A DNA stretch of 64,000 nt from positions 5,076,169 through 5,140,168 of the forward strand of contig NW_006921534.1 of the NCBI RefSeq assembly GCF_000340215.1, written 5' to 3'. Of this stretch, positions 20,600 through 32,973 are shown piece by piece (the stretch's first letter is position 1; every line of letters starts with the position of its first letter). A model generated the notes under the pieces. It was given only the letters and a program-made list of their open reading frames with translations. It made no database searches and was not told where the DNA came from. A program made the position numbers and the translations under genes. The DNA comes from Pseudocercospora fijiensis CIRAD86 (lineage: Eukaryota > Ascomycota > Dothideomycetes > Mycosphaerellales > Mycosphaerellaceae).

Positions 20600-22000
20600 A
20601 CTTAGTAGGCGCTTCGTCGCCTTCGCGTTAATAGTATAGCTTAAGGAGGGATATATAGAAGGTGTTATAGATAGTGTAATAGGGTAGAAGCTATAACTAG
20701 TAGGCCTGTGTGCCCTTTGGTTCTCGGATGCGGAATGGGCTAATGTATCTTAGTACGAGCTTAGGCCTTGTTTTGCTATTAGGTAATAGGTGTTTGCGGA
20801 TGCGGAGGTTCTTCGTACTAAGTATAACTATATCGCCTTACTTGAAGGTTATCGGTATATAACGCTTGTCGTAGTAGGTCTTTTAGTACTCTTAAGCCTT
20901 TATTAGCTTCTTAGCCATCTTAGTATAGATTTCTCGCATTTTTTAAACCCTCTCAATAGCCGCTAGTGTCTTAGGTATTAGTACTTAATACGCTTCCCTT
21001 TCCTTGCGCTCGGCCTCGAGCGACAGGGGGTCTTATAGCAGCGTAGGGTTGCTTCCTATTATAGCGAAATAAGGTAACACCTTAGTAGATAAGTAGACAC
21101 TATTGTTGTATACGAATTCGGCTAGTTGCAGGAGATTGACCTAGTTATTAGGGTTCTTATTAATATAGCTGCGCAGGTACTGCTATAGCGTAGCATTCTG
21201 CCTTTCGGTCTAACTATCTATTTATAGATAGAATGCTATAGACAGGCGATGCTTGAGTCTTAGCTATAGGCAAATCTCACTCTAATAATAAGATATAAAT
21301 GTCGAGCCTCGGTCGGAGACTATCCCTTTAGGGGTCCCCTAATAGGTACAGAAGATGTTGTTCTATAGCGCTTCTGCTATATTAATAGCAGTCTAATCTT
21401 TCCGCGCCGGGATGTATCGAGCGCCCTTAGTAAACCGGTCTACAACGACTAGGATAGCGTTAAAGATATCTTTACTCCCTCTTCGCTTAGCAGGGGGAAG
21501 ACCTATAATAAAATCTATTATAAGCTCTATAAATAGCTTATAAGGGATTGGCAATAAGGACAACTCGCTAAAAGGCTAATGCTTTAGTGCCTTAATACGT
21601 TGATATACGGCACACGTGTTTACGTAGTCCTTTATGTCCCGCTTACTATTTAGCTAGTAGTATATACGCGATAGTAGCTCGTACGACCTCTCTATACTAT
21701 AGTAACCGGCAAGCTTACTATTATAGTATCGCTTAAGAAGCTCTTGTCTAATCGATTGTTTAGCGGGGACATAGTATCTGCCCTTAAACCTTAAGTAACC
21801 TTTGTCGTCGATCGACTAATTACTCTTGCTAGATCGAGTCTTTCGCCTACTTACAAGCTTGTCTATACGTTTAGTAGCAAAGGCGTCCCTCTGCTAAGCC
21901 CGTAATAGCTCATCTATAAACGATTAACTATCCCTATTTACAAGGTTATTTAACAGCACCCTCGCTATTAAACGAGGTACGCATTATATATATCTAATAG
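20600..22000 (-). pseudogene. Gypsy integrase region remnant
   Basis: Assigned by position between the RNase H and chromodomain remnants on the minus strand. No long open frame survives. The limits are approximate and I did not identify the DDE residues individually. Confidence 0.5.
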
Positions 22001-22399
22001 TACTAGCAGCCGGATTAACTGCAGTAGTGCTATCGCTATTACTGTATATAGCGATATCGACTAGGGAGTTATTATAACTTCTCCTGTCTATGTCCTTAAT
22101 ACGCACTGTTAATATAGCAAGAGCATTAATATGCTTTAAGCCGTCGCAGAGTCCGGTAAGCCGCTTATCCTACGCGTGCTTATTAACAATACGGGCTATA
22201 GCAATCTTATACTATAGGGTTGGAAACAATAAGTTAATAGATTGCTAAGTCCCGCTATCGTAATCAGGTCGCCTCGATAGGCTATTAGCAGGGTTGCTTA
22301 CGCCTAGCCGATATAACACATTAAAATCAAACCTAGCGAGGTAGACGGCCTATCTAGCCTGTCGACCTATAACTCTAGTAACCTTAGTAATGCCACGGA

Positions 22400-23700
22400 G
22401 GTTGTTATAGTCTATGTAGACCTGTATCGTATATTAAGCCCTATCGAGGTAATGCCTCTAATACTTAAAGGCCTCGATAATAGCTAAGAGCTCTTACTCG
22501 TAGGTCTCGTAGCGACGCTTAGTATCGATTATCTTCCTCGAGAAGAAGGTAATCGGGTGCTAGTAATAGTTATTATCTGATTGCTGGGACATAATAGCCG
22601 ATATAGCGAACTGTGAAGCGTTAGTCTCAATTCGGATCTGCTTGTTTAGCACGAAATAGTATAATAAGGGGACTTTAGTAAAGCGCTGCTTTAGACCGTC
22701 AAAAGCGGCTTGTACTCTATTAGTCTATTTGAACTCTCTAGTCGGGTTAGCCTTAGTTTTGGTAAGCTTAGTTAGGGGCATTACGTATCGTAAATAGCCC
22801 TTAATAAAGCGACGATAGAAGTTAGCAAAACCTAGGAATAATTGAAGCTCCTTAATGCTAGTAGGCGTTAGCTACTTAGTAATAGTCTTAATCCGGTTAG
22901 GATCAGCCTTAACACCCTTAGTTAATACGAGGAAGCTAAGGAAGGACACCTCCTTAGTAGCGAAGGTGCATTTAGAAGGCTTATAATATAGGCTATAGGC
23001 CCGTAGGCGGTCGAGGACCTTTCGTACTATAGCCTAGTATTCTATAATGTTAGGTAAGTATATATAAACTAGGATGTTATCTAGGTAAACTATACAGAGG
23101 TAATCCAATAGGCCTAATAGGGCCCGATTAATATAGGACTAGAATATTGCAGGGGCATTAGCTAAGCCGAATGGCATAACTAAGTACTCGAAATAGCTAT
23201 AGCGAGTACGGAAGGCTGTCTTCTATTCGTCGCCCTTACGAATGCGGATACGATAGTACGCATCCTTAATGTCTAGTATAGTGTAGTAGTAAGCGCTAGA
23301 AAGGCGATCGAGGGTCTTATTAATAAGCGGAAGTAGACAGCGGTCTTTAATAGTAATAGCATTAAGTCTACGGTAATTAACGCATAACCGTAGGCCGCTA
23401 TCCTTCTTTAGTACGAACAGGATAGGTGCACTAGCAGGGCTGTTGCTATACCGAATTCGACTATTAGCTAGGTTTTCCTCTAGGTACTTACGCAACATAG
23501 CAAGCTCTCGTTTACTAAGGTTGTAAAGGGGGCTAAAAGGAACCTCCTTGCCCTCTATAATATTAATCTTATGATCCGTCTCTTTAAATATAGGCAATGT
23601 CGATACTAGGTAGTGTTTAAACACATTAATATAGGTCTCTCGGATAGGTTCTAGTATACGCTTAAGCTGTTTAGGATCTATGCTATTAGGGGGCACTAGT
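22400..23700 (-). pseudogene. Gypsy reverse transcriptase and RNase H remnant
   Basis: The longest surviving open piece, 23696..23223 (157 codons), has clear Ty3/gypsy reverse-transcriptase motifs: [19 protein letters not shown] and [12 protein letters not shown]. The active-site box lies at 23087..23076 and reads YLDN instead of YLDD. Further on, [21 protein letters not shown] and an RNase H start (TNASQFAI) can be read between stops. Non-functional. Confidence 0.88.
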
Positions 23701-24249
23701 TCATCGTTATTACTACCGAGCAGGTCGGCAGTTAGATTAGCTGAGGCGGGAGTTAGGTTGCTAATAAACAGGACCCTAATATCATTAGGGCACTCGCTAA
23801 CATCAATATGTTTAATGTCCTCCTTCCTAGCGATTCCAAATCGCTATTATTAACTGCCTAAGTCCATTACTATAGCATAGTACTTAAGAATAGGGTTACT
23901 AATAACAATGTTAGATAGGAGGCTGTCTATATCTACCGCGTAGGCAGTGAAGTTTAGTAGGCGTTCATTTCCGAGGTCGTCCTTTAGAGCTATATAGATA
24001 TAGTAGGCTCCGTAGGTTAAGTGCCGAGCGTTATTAAACTAAGCAAGGGTTAGCAGGTTAGTCCTAGGCAATTATCGAAGGTCTAATTGCTTAGCTAGGC
24101 GATAGCTAATAAGGGCACTAACTGAATTTCCGGGGTCTAGTATAACCTTTGCCTTATAGTTAGTATCGGGCCTAGATATAAGACAGGTACGTGTAATAGC
24201 TAGCACAATGTCGATAGTCTTACGCCGTACGAGGCTAACAGTTAGTACG

Positions 24250-25700
24250 GCGCTTACTCTTTTTTCGAAGGTTGGCCTACAGGGGTAGCGTTAGCTGCTA
24301 AGAGGTGCTTTCGGTGCTTAGCGGCAGCACGGTCGATTCGGGCCTAGTCCTTAGGTTTGTTACATTAGCCTAGTAGATAGCTAGTGCTATTACAATTGAA
24401 GCACTTCAATCCGGTTAGTAGACCGCCGTAGCTGTTGTTGCTACTATTATTAGTCGAGCGGTTAGCATTGTAGGGATACGAGCCCCTTCTACGGCCCCTA
24501 TCGCGGCCTCCTCTATATAGCCGCCGGCTACGGCCTCTTCCTCGGTCGTTATTACTGTTCCTATTATTAGCACTATTGTTCTAGTAGGAACCTTAGTTTC
24601 CTCCGCGGCTACGATAGGTAGCTAGGCGTATCTTGGATTCTAACCGTTGTTAGAGCTATACTGCACGCTCTATAGTCTCGACTTCAACTATGAATTAAAT
24701 GCGTATAAGATTGGTCTGTTCAAACACACGGCGGCGGTCTAATTCAAGGACCAATTCCTATCGCAATTTAGGGCGTATTTCGGAAATCTAGATAGAATCG
24801 GTCTTAGCTAGCAAATCGTCCTCGAGGGTCTTTAAATAGGCCTTAAATGAACGGGCTGATTAATTAGTCTTTTGCTTAGCCCGAAGGTACTAGTCCTAAG
24901 CGTATTATTGCCTCAGTATAGGGTTTCCAAGGGTGTCTAGTATAATGGTTTTATAGGTTTGCTACTAAACAGCGGTCTAATCAGTAAGGGAGTTAAAGTA
25001 GTTATCCTAGGTACGCTTTAGGTCTCTATTAATGTATTGCATAGTATAGACGACTAGCGAATAGTCGTCGGGCAGGGCCCTTAGTGCATTCCGCTAGTTC
25101 AATTCACAATTACGTACGTAATTATTGTACTGCTTGCGGCTAGAGCTATTAAATACGGTATAGTCCTTGAGTTTAGCATCCTTCTTCTAGACTAGGACTA
25201 ATAGTAAGGAAGGCCCTACTGTCGGCTTAGTGTTAGTTATTAGGGCCTCCTAAAGGCGGCGAATTTCGAGGAGGTTGTCCTTTAGCTGTTGTTCTTAACG
25301 TAGGGCGGTAAGCCTATTTTGGGTAGCTTCTTAAAGTCTCGCTACTAGCTAAGGACTAAAGGCTAGTTAGCTATATCGACGATTAACAATATTGCTAAGA
25401 ATATCGTCGACAGGCAATTCTAGGTCGTTACCTAGAACTACAGGTTCTTCGGCAGGCCTAGTAGTAGGCTCTTTAGCAGGCACCTTAGCAGGTGCTTTAG
25501 CAGGCACTTTAGTAGGTACTGTGCTACTAGCGTTGTTATTGCTAGCGCTGCTAGCGGCAGTACGGTTGTTGTTTCGTAATAAACCGGCTATTATAAGGGG
25601 CGATACTAATAATATATTGTTAGCCCCTAAGATACGGATGTAGCGGAATTAGCGAGTATCGGTCTAATGTGCTTAACTTAGTATAATAGGCCGTGTAGAA
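24250..25700 (-). pseudogene. Gypsy gag remnant with zinc knuckle
   Basis: On the minus strand a CCHC-like knuckle (CFNC...C) lies at about 24425-24385, with the His codon changed to Tyr and a stop inside. Upstream are low-complexity segments, including Gly/Ala/Leu-rich repeats near 25392-25643. Assigned by position and knuckle; boundaries approximate. Confidence 0.65.
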
Positions 25701-25863
25701 GGCCTTGCTTAATAATTAGTACGGTTGTTTTAGTAGAATAGTGCGTGTAGGTCCCGTTCTTCGGGCGTAATATAGTTAAATCGATAGTTTTCGTAGCTAT
25801 ACCGCTAAAAGCTTGAAATAAGGACTATCTAGCTACTGCCCTTAAAGGGTAGATCGAATACTG

Positions 25864-26059
25864 TATAAGAAGGGTATATTAGCAGGTAGATAGGGTGGTA
25901 GTAGGTACGAGTAGTATTCGATAAGGATCTAGAAAGAGAGGGAGGAAGGCAGGCAAGTTAGCCTAACGCTAAGCGCTAAGCCCTGCCTAAGGCACCGAGA
26001 CCCCGGCTTCACTCGGCCTAACTACATGCTAATCACGTGTAGCCTCTTTAGCCCTAACA
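25864..26059 (-). repeat. Gypsy 5' LTR
   Basis: 196 bp, starting TATAAGAAGG and ending CCCTAACA on the plus strand, followed directly by the TATAC duplication. Its outer CA end is intact, whereas the other LTR reads TA there. Confidence 0.92.
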
Positions 26060-26064
26060 TATAC

Positions 26065-27640
26065 TAACTATCGTAGCGTGCTTCGTGTTACTACTAAACC
26101 GGACAGGAATGTAATAGCCTTCGTATTTAATAAGCAATAAAGGGTTATTAACTATATATATACTAGTACCTAAGTCGACAACCTAATTAGTAGTCCGAGT
26201 GTTAGCAGTAAGAGCCGTAGACACCTAGTCGCTAATAGTAACTATAGTGTTTGTAGTAAAGGCGTAATTGTAGCTTAGGTCTAATAATACCCCCGGGGTA
26301 GCATTAGCCGTATATAGCCCCTAAGTACTATTCTAACTAGATAGCGGTTGTTGCTATTGCTAAGCAGTTAGTCTACGCTGCTACTATTGCTACTGCACCC
26401 CCTTCTTCTTAGCCTTCTACTATTTACGACGTAGTCGGTCTTCCTTCTTTAGGTAAGAGTACTTAGTATAGCAGCGGTTAGAAGGGTGTAACCCCTAACA
26501 ATAGGCGCACTTCTTACGGTTAGACTAATAACTATTCTAGTTGCTTCTACCGCGGCTACGACTATTGTTATTATTTCCGCGGCTACTACGACCGCTATAG
26601 CTCGAGTTACCTCGACCGCTATTATTATTGCTATTGCTACCTTGCTATTATAGTTGGCGCTAAAGACTAAAGAAGCCATTATATTAGGCCTAGTTTAATT
26701 AAGCTACATTCTTATTAAGCAATATGCTAATAATATTATTAAGTGTGTTATCGTTAATAGTATATTCGGAGGCGCGTATCTGCTCTCGGCGTATCTATAC
26801 GAAAGCCTCGTAGAATAGAGAGATCTATATAATAAATATATAGATAGCCTAGTATTAGCTAATAGCTAATTTAGTATCCTTTAAGGCACTAAGCTTCTTC
26901 TTATACTTATTACAGAACTTCTTAATGTCCTTGCTATTATACCGAAGGGTAATATATTCCTAGTAGAGCATAAATTTAGTAGACCCACCTTTACTAGTGT
27001 ATTTCTTATATAGGTAAGTCTATACTTCCTACGATATAGCGAGACTAAGTAACGACTACTAAATCTCGGCGATATAGTTAGCAAAGATCTACGTACGCGC
27101 TAATTGATCTTTTGCTTCCTATTTATCTTGTCGGTCTTCAAACTCTAACTAAGTTTTAGAAGACAACTTAACATTAGGCTTTAGGCGGGTCCCTTAGATA
27201 TAGCGCTATACCTATATACTTTTAAGGGCACCCTTAGCGGTATAAGACTATAATAGATAATTCTCCTTATTCTTTAGCTTAGGAATGTTGCTTATATAAG
27301 CGTTAGAGGTTGTAGGGGGAGCTATTGCGGACAGCGACGGCGATAATATAGAAAGAGACTATAGACTTGTCTTAAAAGGCCGCCGATAGGCGCGCCTATA
27401 TTATATTAGTATAGCGGATAGCCGATACTGTTATTAGGAACTAGTATAGCGGACAGCTAACACCGATAGTAACCGACTCGAGTCGGACTAGTACCTGCTA
27501 GAACACTCGAGGGCGGCGAGGGTAGTAGCGACGATAATAGTATTAGCGCAATTTTTAGTAACAAGCGCTATCTACGTAGCAGTCGGATTGACTATTAGAA
27601 TACGTATAGAATGCGTTAGAAACGCAGGGGGCTTATAACC
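26065..27640 (-). pseudogene. Copia gag region remnant
   Basis: The part of the copia element upstream (on the minus strand) of the gypsy insertion. A CCHC zinc knuckle (CAYC then G-HPS-RC) is readable at about 26515-26471, interrupted by a TAG. Ser/Thr-poor low-complexity runs derived from decayed Asn/Gly repeats surround it. Further right is decayed gag N-terminal sequence without open frames above 80 codons. Confidence 0.7.
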
Positions 27641-27641
27641 A
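27627..27641 (-). other. Copia primer-binding site next to the 5' LTR
   Basis: Minus strand GGTTATAAGCCCCC directly follows the 5' LTR. It is the same site as at 15232-15246 with a G to A change, again matching a tRNA-Met anticodon arm. Confidence 0.7.
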
Positions 27642-27768
27642 CTTGATGTAACTAATGTATTAGGAAGAAGGACTAATCTATATAGAAGTCCGAAGATGAA
27701 GTGCAGCAGTTGCAGCCTCAGGCATTAGGCACGTGATGGACCCTGACACCTGGACACACACTCCAAGT
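27641..27768 (-). repeat. Copia LTR copy 3 (5' LTR)
   Basis: 128 bp. Three transitions against copy 1, all in the part nearest the internal region; the outer 50 bp are identical to copy 1. Followed by GAGAG. Confidence 0.92.
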
Positions 27769-27773
27769 GAGAG

Positions 27774-28678
27774 ACAAAGCCTTGCGCGGTCAGGCAGGAA
27801 GCAGGAAGCAGGAAGCGAACATGTGTGCGGCTGCAGGTAGCGTAGCGTAGGCAGTCAGCAGAAAGGAGAGTGTTGGTTTCAGCATGGACGTAGATTGATG
27901 ATGAATGGAGCGTCCCAATGCAACTGCTGGCTTCCGGCACACGTTATCATACTGTATCCATTGGTGCGCTCTACCCTTCCACGCCATTTGTCACAAGTTA
28001 GGCGGGATCGGTATTCTCGCCGCTGGCAGTCGTTGCAACCTCCACGGCGGTGGGCTGAACGCCAGAAGAAGAACAAAGTGGGGGAACAATCAAGTCGATT
28101 CCGCCCAGAGCAGCGAGCACTTCACTGCTGCTGCATCGAAGCAACACCTCTCCAATATTCGCAGGTCTCGCGCAGTTGACGTGAGCAGGGCCGGAAGCAG
28201 GCGGCGGATGCGAAGAATAACATAGGGAGGGAGACGGAAAACGAGGCGGAGTCCAAGCTCACACAGTCACTCTTACTAGTTCTAGAACTAGCCTCCAGGG
28301 GACCTGGGCATCTTTCCCGCACACGCACACGCCCACGCACCGCGTCTGAAAGCGCTACGACCCACGCACCACCTGCAGCATCGAAAGGCGACGTAAAGTC
28401 TGAATCTGCACTCGCACCCGTCCAACACCGCCGTCGCCCCTCAGACGGCGTGGGAACATCTGCTCTGAGCACGCACTGCGCCGCCTCTTTCAGCGACGCT
28501 CCGGCACGTTTCCGTGATTGGCCCAAACGAAAGCAGCAGACGCAACAACAGCAGCAGCCATCGCCGGCTCCCTGGCTTCCACCTGCCCTGCGGCATCACA
28601 AATGGGAGTCGTCGGCTGCTCATAACGACTGTGGACTCGTGCCAGTGTCTGTGACACCGCAGCGCCGCGCCGCGCCGC
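27774..28678. promoter_or_regulatory. Promoter/5' UTR of the Cid1-family gene
   Basis: 905 bp of normal (non-RIP) composition between the copia terminus and the Cid1-type ATG. Open frames of 90-135 codons on both strands overlap each other and have no recognisable motif, so none is called. AC-rich and CAG-rich short repeats occur at about 28318-28340 and 28535-28560. Confidence 0.5.
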
Positions 28679-31600
28679 ATGAACATTAACATGGCGGGCC
28701 TCCCGAATGGCGACAGATTTGACCCGCAGACAATACCGCGTCCAGGGCTCTACTCACAGCACTCGAATTCCGTCCCCTCCACCCCCTACCAGAAGCCGCG
28801 AGACCTAAGATTCCATTCGAGATCGCCCTCGCCCAACAGAGGTATTGCTAGCCAGTCGCCGCGCTCAGTGGTGTCCGAGGCCGTGGGCACACAGACTGCC
28901 AACCGCACGCAACCTGTCGTCTGCAAGTATGAGACGGGCGATGAGATCAGGAAACGACGGATACCGTACGTCGATGGCGGCAATGAAGAGCTGGGTCCGC
29001 CAAAGAAGGAGCCTAAGAAGACTCTGCAGCCCGATGAACAGGAGAAGCTTAGTGGCGACATGCGTGAACTCTACGACCGGTTACTGCCATCCGAAGAGAG
29101 CGAAAAGAGGCGCACGAAGTTGTTGGAGAAGTTGGATCGAATATTGAACGACAAGTGGCCCGGCAATGACATTCGTGTCAATGTCTTTGGATCCTCAGGG
29201 AATCTGCTAAGCTCTACAGACTCCGACGTGGACATTTGCATCACAACCACGCTGGATGTGTCTATGCATGCCCTGTCCGCACTGCTGGCGAGTCGTATGT
29301 TGCACCAAACCTCTGCTAGAGCTGGCTTCAGCTGTCGTGACTGTGGCTGACTGCTTAATTTAGATGGCATGCAAAAGGTAGTTTGCCGCGCTGCAGCCAA
29401 AGTGCCCATCGTGAAATGTTGGGATCCCGAATTGCAGCTCGCGGCCGATCTAAATGTCAACAACACACTCGCCTTGCAGAATACGCGCATGATCAAGGTG
29501 TACATTCAGCTGGATAAACGAGTTCGGCCCTTGGCGAAGATCATCAAGTACTGGACTAAGCGTCGGTTGCTGAATGACGCTGGTAAGCGAATCTGTCCTC
29601 ACAACGAGCCTTTGACTCCCACTTTACTGACCCCACTGCAGCATTTGGAGGCACAATTAGTTCATATACTTGGATATGTATGATCATCAGCTTCCTGCAG
29701 AGGCGGAATCCACCGATCTTGCCATCGCTGCAGCAGATGCGCGACTGTCGAAGAAAGACAGAGACCGGCGAGACCTCTCCCTTCGCTGACGATCTGGATG
29801 CGCTACGAGCCAAGGAGTTTGGTAAAAGCAATTCAGAGTCGCTAGGCGAGCTCCTCTTCCAATTTTTTCGACATTATGGATTCGAGTTCGAATTCGGAAA
29901 GTATGTTGTCTCCGTCAAGGAAGGTCGGCTGCTCTCCCGGAAAGAAAAAGGCTGGGATCCCAAAACGAATTGGCAAGACAAGGAATCACGAAATCGCCTG
30001 TGTGTCGAGGAGCCATTCACCGCGAATCGAAATCTTGGAAATTCTGCCGACGACTATGCGTGGCATGGAATACATCTGGAAATACGGCGTGCTTTTGATC
30101 TGCTTGAAGATGGATTGCAGCTGGAAAAGTGCTGCGAACAGTTCGAATTCCCGCCGGAGGAGAGCAGGCCGATCTTCCAAAGACCGCCTCCCAAGCCGAA
30201 ACCTACACTGACGAGGAGTGTTTCGCAATCGAATCGAACAAATCATGAGCCAGGATCAGGCAGGTCGGGCAAGCGCAACAACAGAAATCAGTCAAGCCAG
30301 CGAAGCGGAAATAGACGTGCATCAAGTGGAGCTTCATTCGCGAATTCACGGCAAGCTTTCAGTCCGCAGCTTGGCTCGAATCCTGGCGACTATTTCAATA
30401 TGAAAGGAAATCTGCACGAGCAGCTGTACCAGCAGTACCAGTTTCTCCAAGCACAGCAGGAGCATCTCCGACAACAGCTTGCCATGCACACACAAGCTAC
30501 GGCTGCCCAAGGTCGCGTGGGTGACCTCGCTGGCGCAGGCTCTCCGCGGCCGCGACAGTTCGTTCATGGCAGCCTTCCCAGTCCTCGTGTGGCCGATCAT
30601 CCGCCACAGACAGCGCCCTTGTTGCAGGGCAGCTACCTTTATCATTATCCACAGCGAGCTTACCCGCCTCCATCTCCCATGTCGCAGGCTCGATCGCGAG
30701 AGAGCACGGGTACCAACACCAACCCATCGTCGCCTTCCCTGGTTGCGGCAGTTCCAGCGTTGCGAAGAAATGGACACCGTGCATCAGTGCCGGATGGCTC
30801 AGCTAGTTCTGTTAGGTCACAGTCCCAGCCAGGCCGCTCGTTACCACCCATGCTCACGATGCAGCAACAACTGCAAGCAGGGTACGATTTACCTGGAGTT
30901 CTCGGTGCACAGATGACAAGCGTCAGGTCTGCATCGCAGGCCTATCTGCAGGGCCAAGGAATGGCACTCCCGCTGTCGCACTTTCCTGGTGTGCATACAA
31001 ACGGCCATGCTCTGGACGGCAGTCTACATCAACCCAAGGAGTACGTAGGCTATTACGTTGGACAGTCGCCTCAGCTTGGACCACAGCTGTCCACTTCAAG
31101 CAGCCAAATGCTGCCTCCAATGGCACTCAGAGATCCTCCACAAAGGCCGAGAAGGGTTACGCCAGACCTTGCTCCTCCGCTGGTGAACGGCAGGCACAGT
31201 TCTCGGTCCCCGTCTCCGCTTGGTCATATGCGAAGCTTTTCGACAACGACCGGTGAGCTTCGCACGAGTCGGTCTACAGCCACTCAAAGCCCAACTTCGT
31301 ACGATCGCAGAGACTCCATTCCGAATGTGGGTCCCACGATGCCTGTCATTGCCAATGGCGATGTTGGTGGTCCCGTCATTGTGAACGGCTCCAACTCCAA
31401 CCCTCAGCCTAAGGTGGGTGAGAAAGTCAATGGAATTCCTGGGCCAAGTGTTCAGCTTGACAACGAAGTGTTATCACCGCCACCTCCAGAGGACCTTGCA
31501 CGCGTTCGCCCATTGACGCTACCCATCCGCACTGACTTCGACCTGCCATCGGAAAGGAGGCCAGGCGATAGGAAGGGTTCAGATGCCGTGTCGCCAACAT

Positions 31601-32100
31601 CACAAACCAAGCCAGATCATCGTGCGACCTTGTCGCCCAATGGCACAATACCTCATATCAATGGCAGTAGTACTCACTATCCGGAGAGTGGTCCGCTCAC
31701 GGCACCTTTGCTGTCACCTGTCGCTGAACTTCGTACACCTTCGCCAACACAGTCTCGTGCCTTCGAGAATGCTTCGTCAGAAGCCAATGGGAGCCTGTAC
31801 AAGGCAACGAAGATTGCTGCTGCGAAGCAGACTGCAAACGAGAACGTGCTTCCAAAGGCAGAGGTCAGACCAACCCACCAGAGAAAAGGCAGTGCACCTA
31901 TGCTCTCAACTCCGGCGCAAGCTTCGATGCAGCCCAAACTGACAAGTCCACAAACTTCGGCGCCTGCTAAGAACGAATGGCAAACGGCTGGTTCTGTGCG
32001 TAATAAGCATAAGAAGAGCAAGTCAAATGTCGGCTCAAAGCCAAATGGTCCTGGAGGACAACCAATGCCTGCTAATGAAGCGGAAAGAAAGGGGGGATGA
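28679..32100 (+). CDS. Cid1-family cytoplasmic poly(A)/poly(U) polymerase
   Basis: Three exons: 28679..29294, 29364..29582 and 29642..32100 (introns 69 and 59 nt; donors GTATGT and GTAAGC), about 1,097 residues. The splices rebuild ASHGMQKVVC and LNDAAFGGTISSY, both family-typical. The nucleotidyltransferase core has GSS at 171-173 and the metal-binding pair D183/D185 in TDSDVDI. The PAP-associated domain follows (ELLFQFFRHYGFEFEF, then RAFDLLEDG). The last 600 residues are disordered, rich in Pro, Ser, Gln. Members add A, U or CU tails to RNA 3' ends and so affect decay; Aspergillus CutA/CutB are relatives of this type. The ATG at 28691 has the better context (AACATGG) and may be the true start. 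Confidence 0.9.
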
Positions 32101-32973
32101 TTGACACTGAATGAGCGTGACTGCGGAAACCTTCCACTCGAGCGACCTACAACACCGGCTAAGCCGTGGATTTGCTGTTGCAGACATTGCAAATCTGCTT
32201 CGTGTAGCAGTCACCGAGCCGCTCTTCGATACTGAAGTGGCCAGAGTGGAGCCATAGGGCATGCTATGACGCTCACGCGCATTTTGCTTGCTCTTGAGAA
32301 GAGACCGGCGTGCATGTCGAGCCAAGTTGGCATAGCAGACAACAAGGGAGCCGTATAACGGCCGCACTTGATGCACTTTTGTAAAGGGTCTTGGAACGTA
32401 ACAATCACATGAACGGGAGGCCACGCAAAAGGCGTTCTTTGCATTTATCAATTGACAAAGTCCAGCGTTCGGTCAAGGATAGCCAGTGTAAAGTCACGGC
32501 ACGCATCGTGTAGAGATATCCAGAGCCCAAGAGGCTGGCGAAACGAATCTATTGTTTGGTGATGGTCGAAGGACCAGAATCTGAAAGACAGTAGCCTGCA
32601 CAATCTATCGAGGTCCTTTCTATGGCCGAGACATCAGTGCACGTGCGAGAGTCACGTTGCTATTTACCTTTAGAGTTAGGGTTAGAGATTTGTGGTTAGC
32701 GGATCTATCCGCGGTCGACCCGCTTATTTAGACTTACGCAGGTCATCCATGCATCGCATCTTGTGGTCATCGTCACTCTCAAGCCGCAGCCTGTGTGACC
32801 ACTCGTGACTGCTCTGTTCACGAGGCTTAGCTTTCCATACTCATGTCCTATCCTACTCGATAGCGCTCAATGGCACTGGCTGCCACGATTGCCCGCATCT
32901 CCTGAGCTGAATCTCAGTCAGCAACCAACTTGTCACGACCCGAGCTCTCGATTCTACCTAAACACTCTCCAAG
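32101..32973. other. Intergenic, promoter of the FUN26-like gene
   Basis: 873 bp. A 138-codon minus-strand frame overlaps the 3' end of the Cid1-type gene and is taken as a shadow. Nothing else convincing is seen apart from two adjacent TTAGGG-like units near 32672-32686. Confidence 0.4.

Larger units (their letters stand above)
18941..26059 (-). mobile_element. Ty3/gypsy chromovirus, RIP-decayed, nested in copia
   Basis: A 7,119 bp element on the minus strand, flanked by perfect 5 bp duplications TATAC (18936-18940 and 26060-26064). It has 196 bp LTRs at both ends. Domain order on the minus strand is gag with CCHC knuckle, protease region, reverse transcriptase, RNase H, integrase, chromodomain. 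Integrase after reverse transcriptase identifies Ty3/gypsy, and the chromodomain makes it a chromovirus. All coding regions carry stops. It split the copia element at the integrase region, so it is the younger insertion. Confidence 0.92.
15104..27768 (-). mobile_element. Ty1/copia retrotransposon, RIP-decayed, three LTRs, interrupted by a gypsy element
   Basis: LTR retrotransposon read on the minus strand: 5' LTR 27641-27768, primer-binding site, gag, integrase, reverse transcriptase, RNase H, polypurine tract, LTR 15246-15373, a second primer-site copy, and an extra LTR 15104-15231. GAGAG occurs directly outside both ends (15099-15103 and 27769-27773) as target duplication. The domain order integrase before reverse transcriptase identifies Ty1/copia. 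Without the inserted gypsy element and one TATAC copy it is about 5.5 kb. The coding part is full of stops and TpA-rich, so it is dead. Confidence 0.9.

Noticed and set aside
25392..26679. Small Gly/Ala/Leu- and Ile/Val/Ala-rich ORFs inside the repeats (25392-25643, 26449-26679)
   Set aside because: Wrong-frame or wrong-strand shadows of decayed gag low-complexity sequence.
28122..28526. 134-codon minus-strand ORF in the Cid1-type 5' flank
   Set aside because: Overlaps other frames in a GC- and repeat-rich leader; Ser/Arg/Cys composition and no domain.
32035..32451. 138-codon minus-strand ORF overlapping the Cid1-type 3' end
   Set aside because: Antisense to well-supported coding sequence and without any motif.
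32672..32686. Interstitial telomere-like TTAGGGTTAG
   Set aside because: Only two units, expected by chance; no array or breakpoint evidence.
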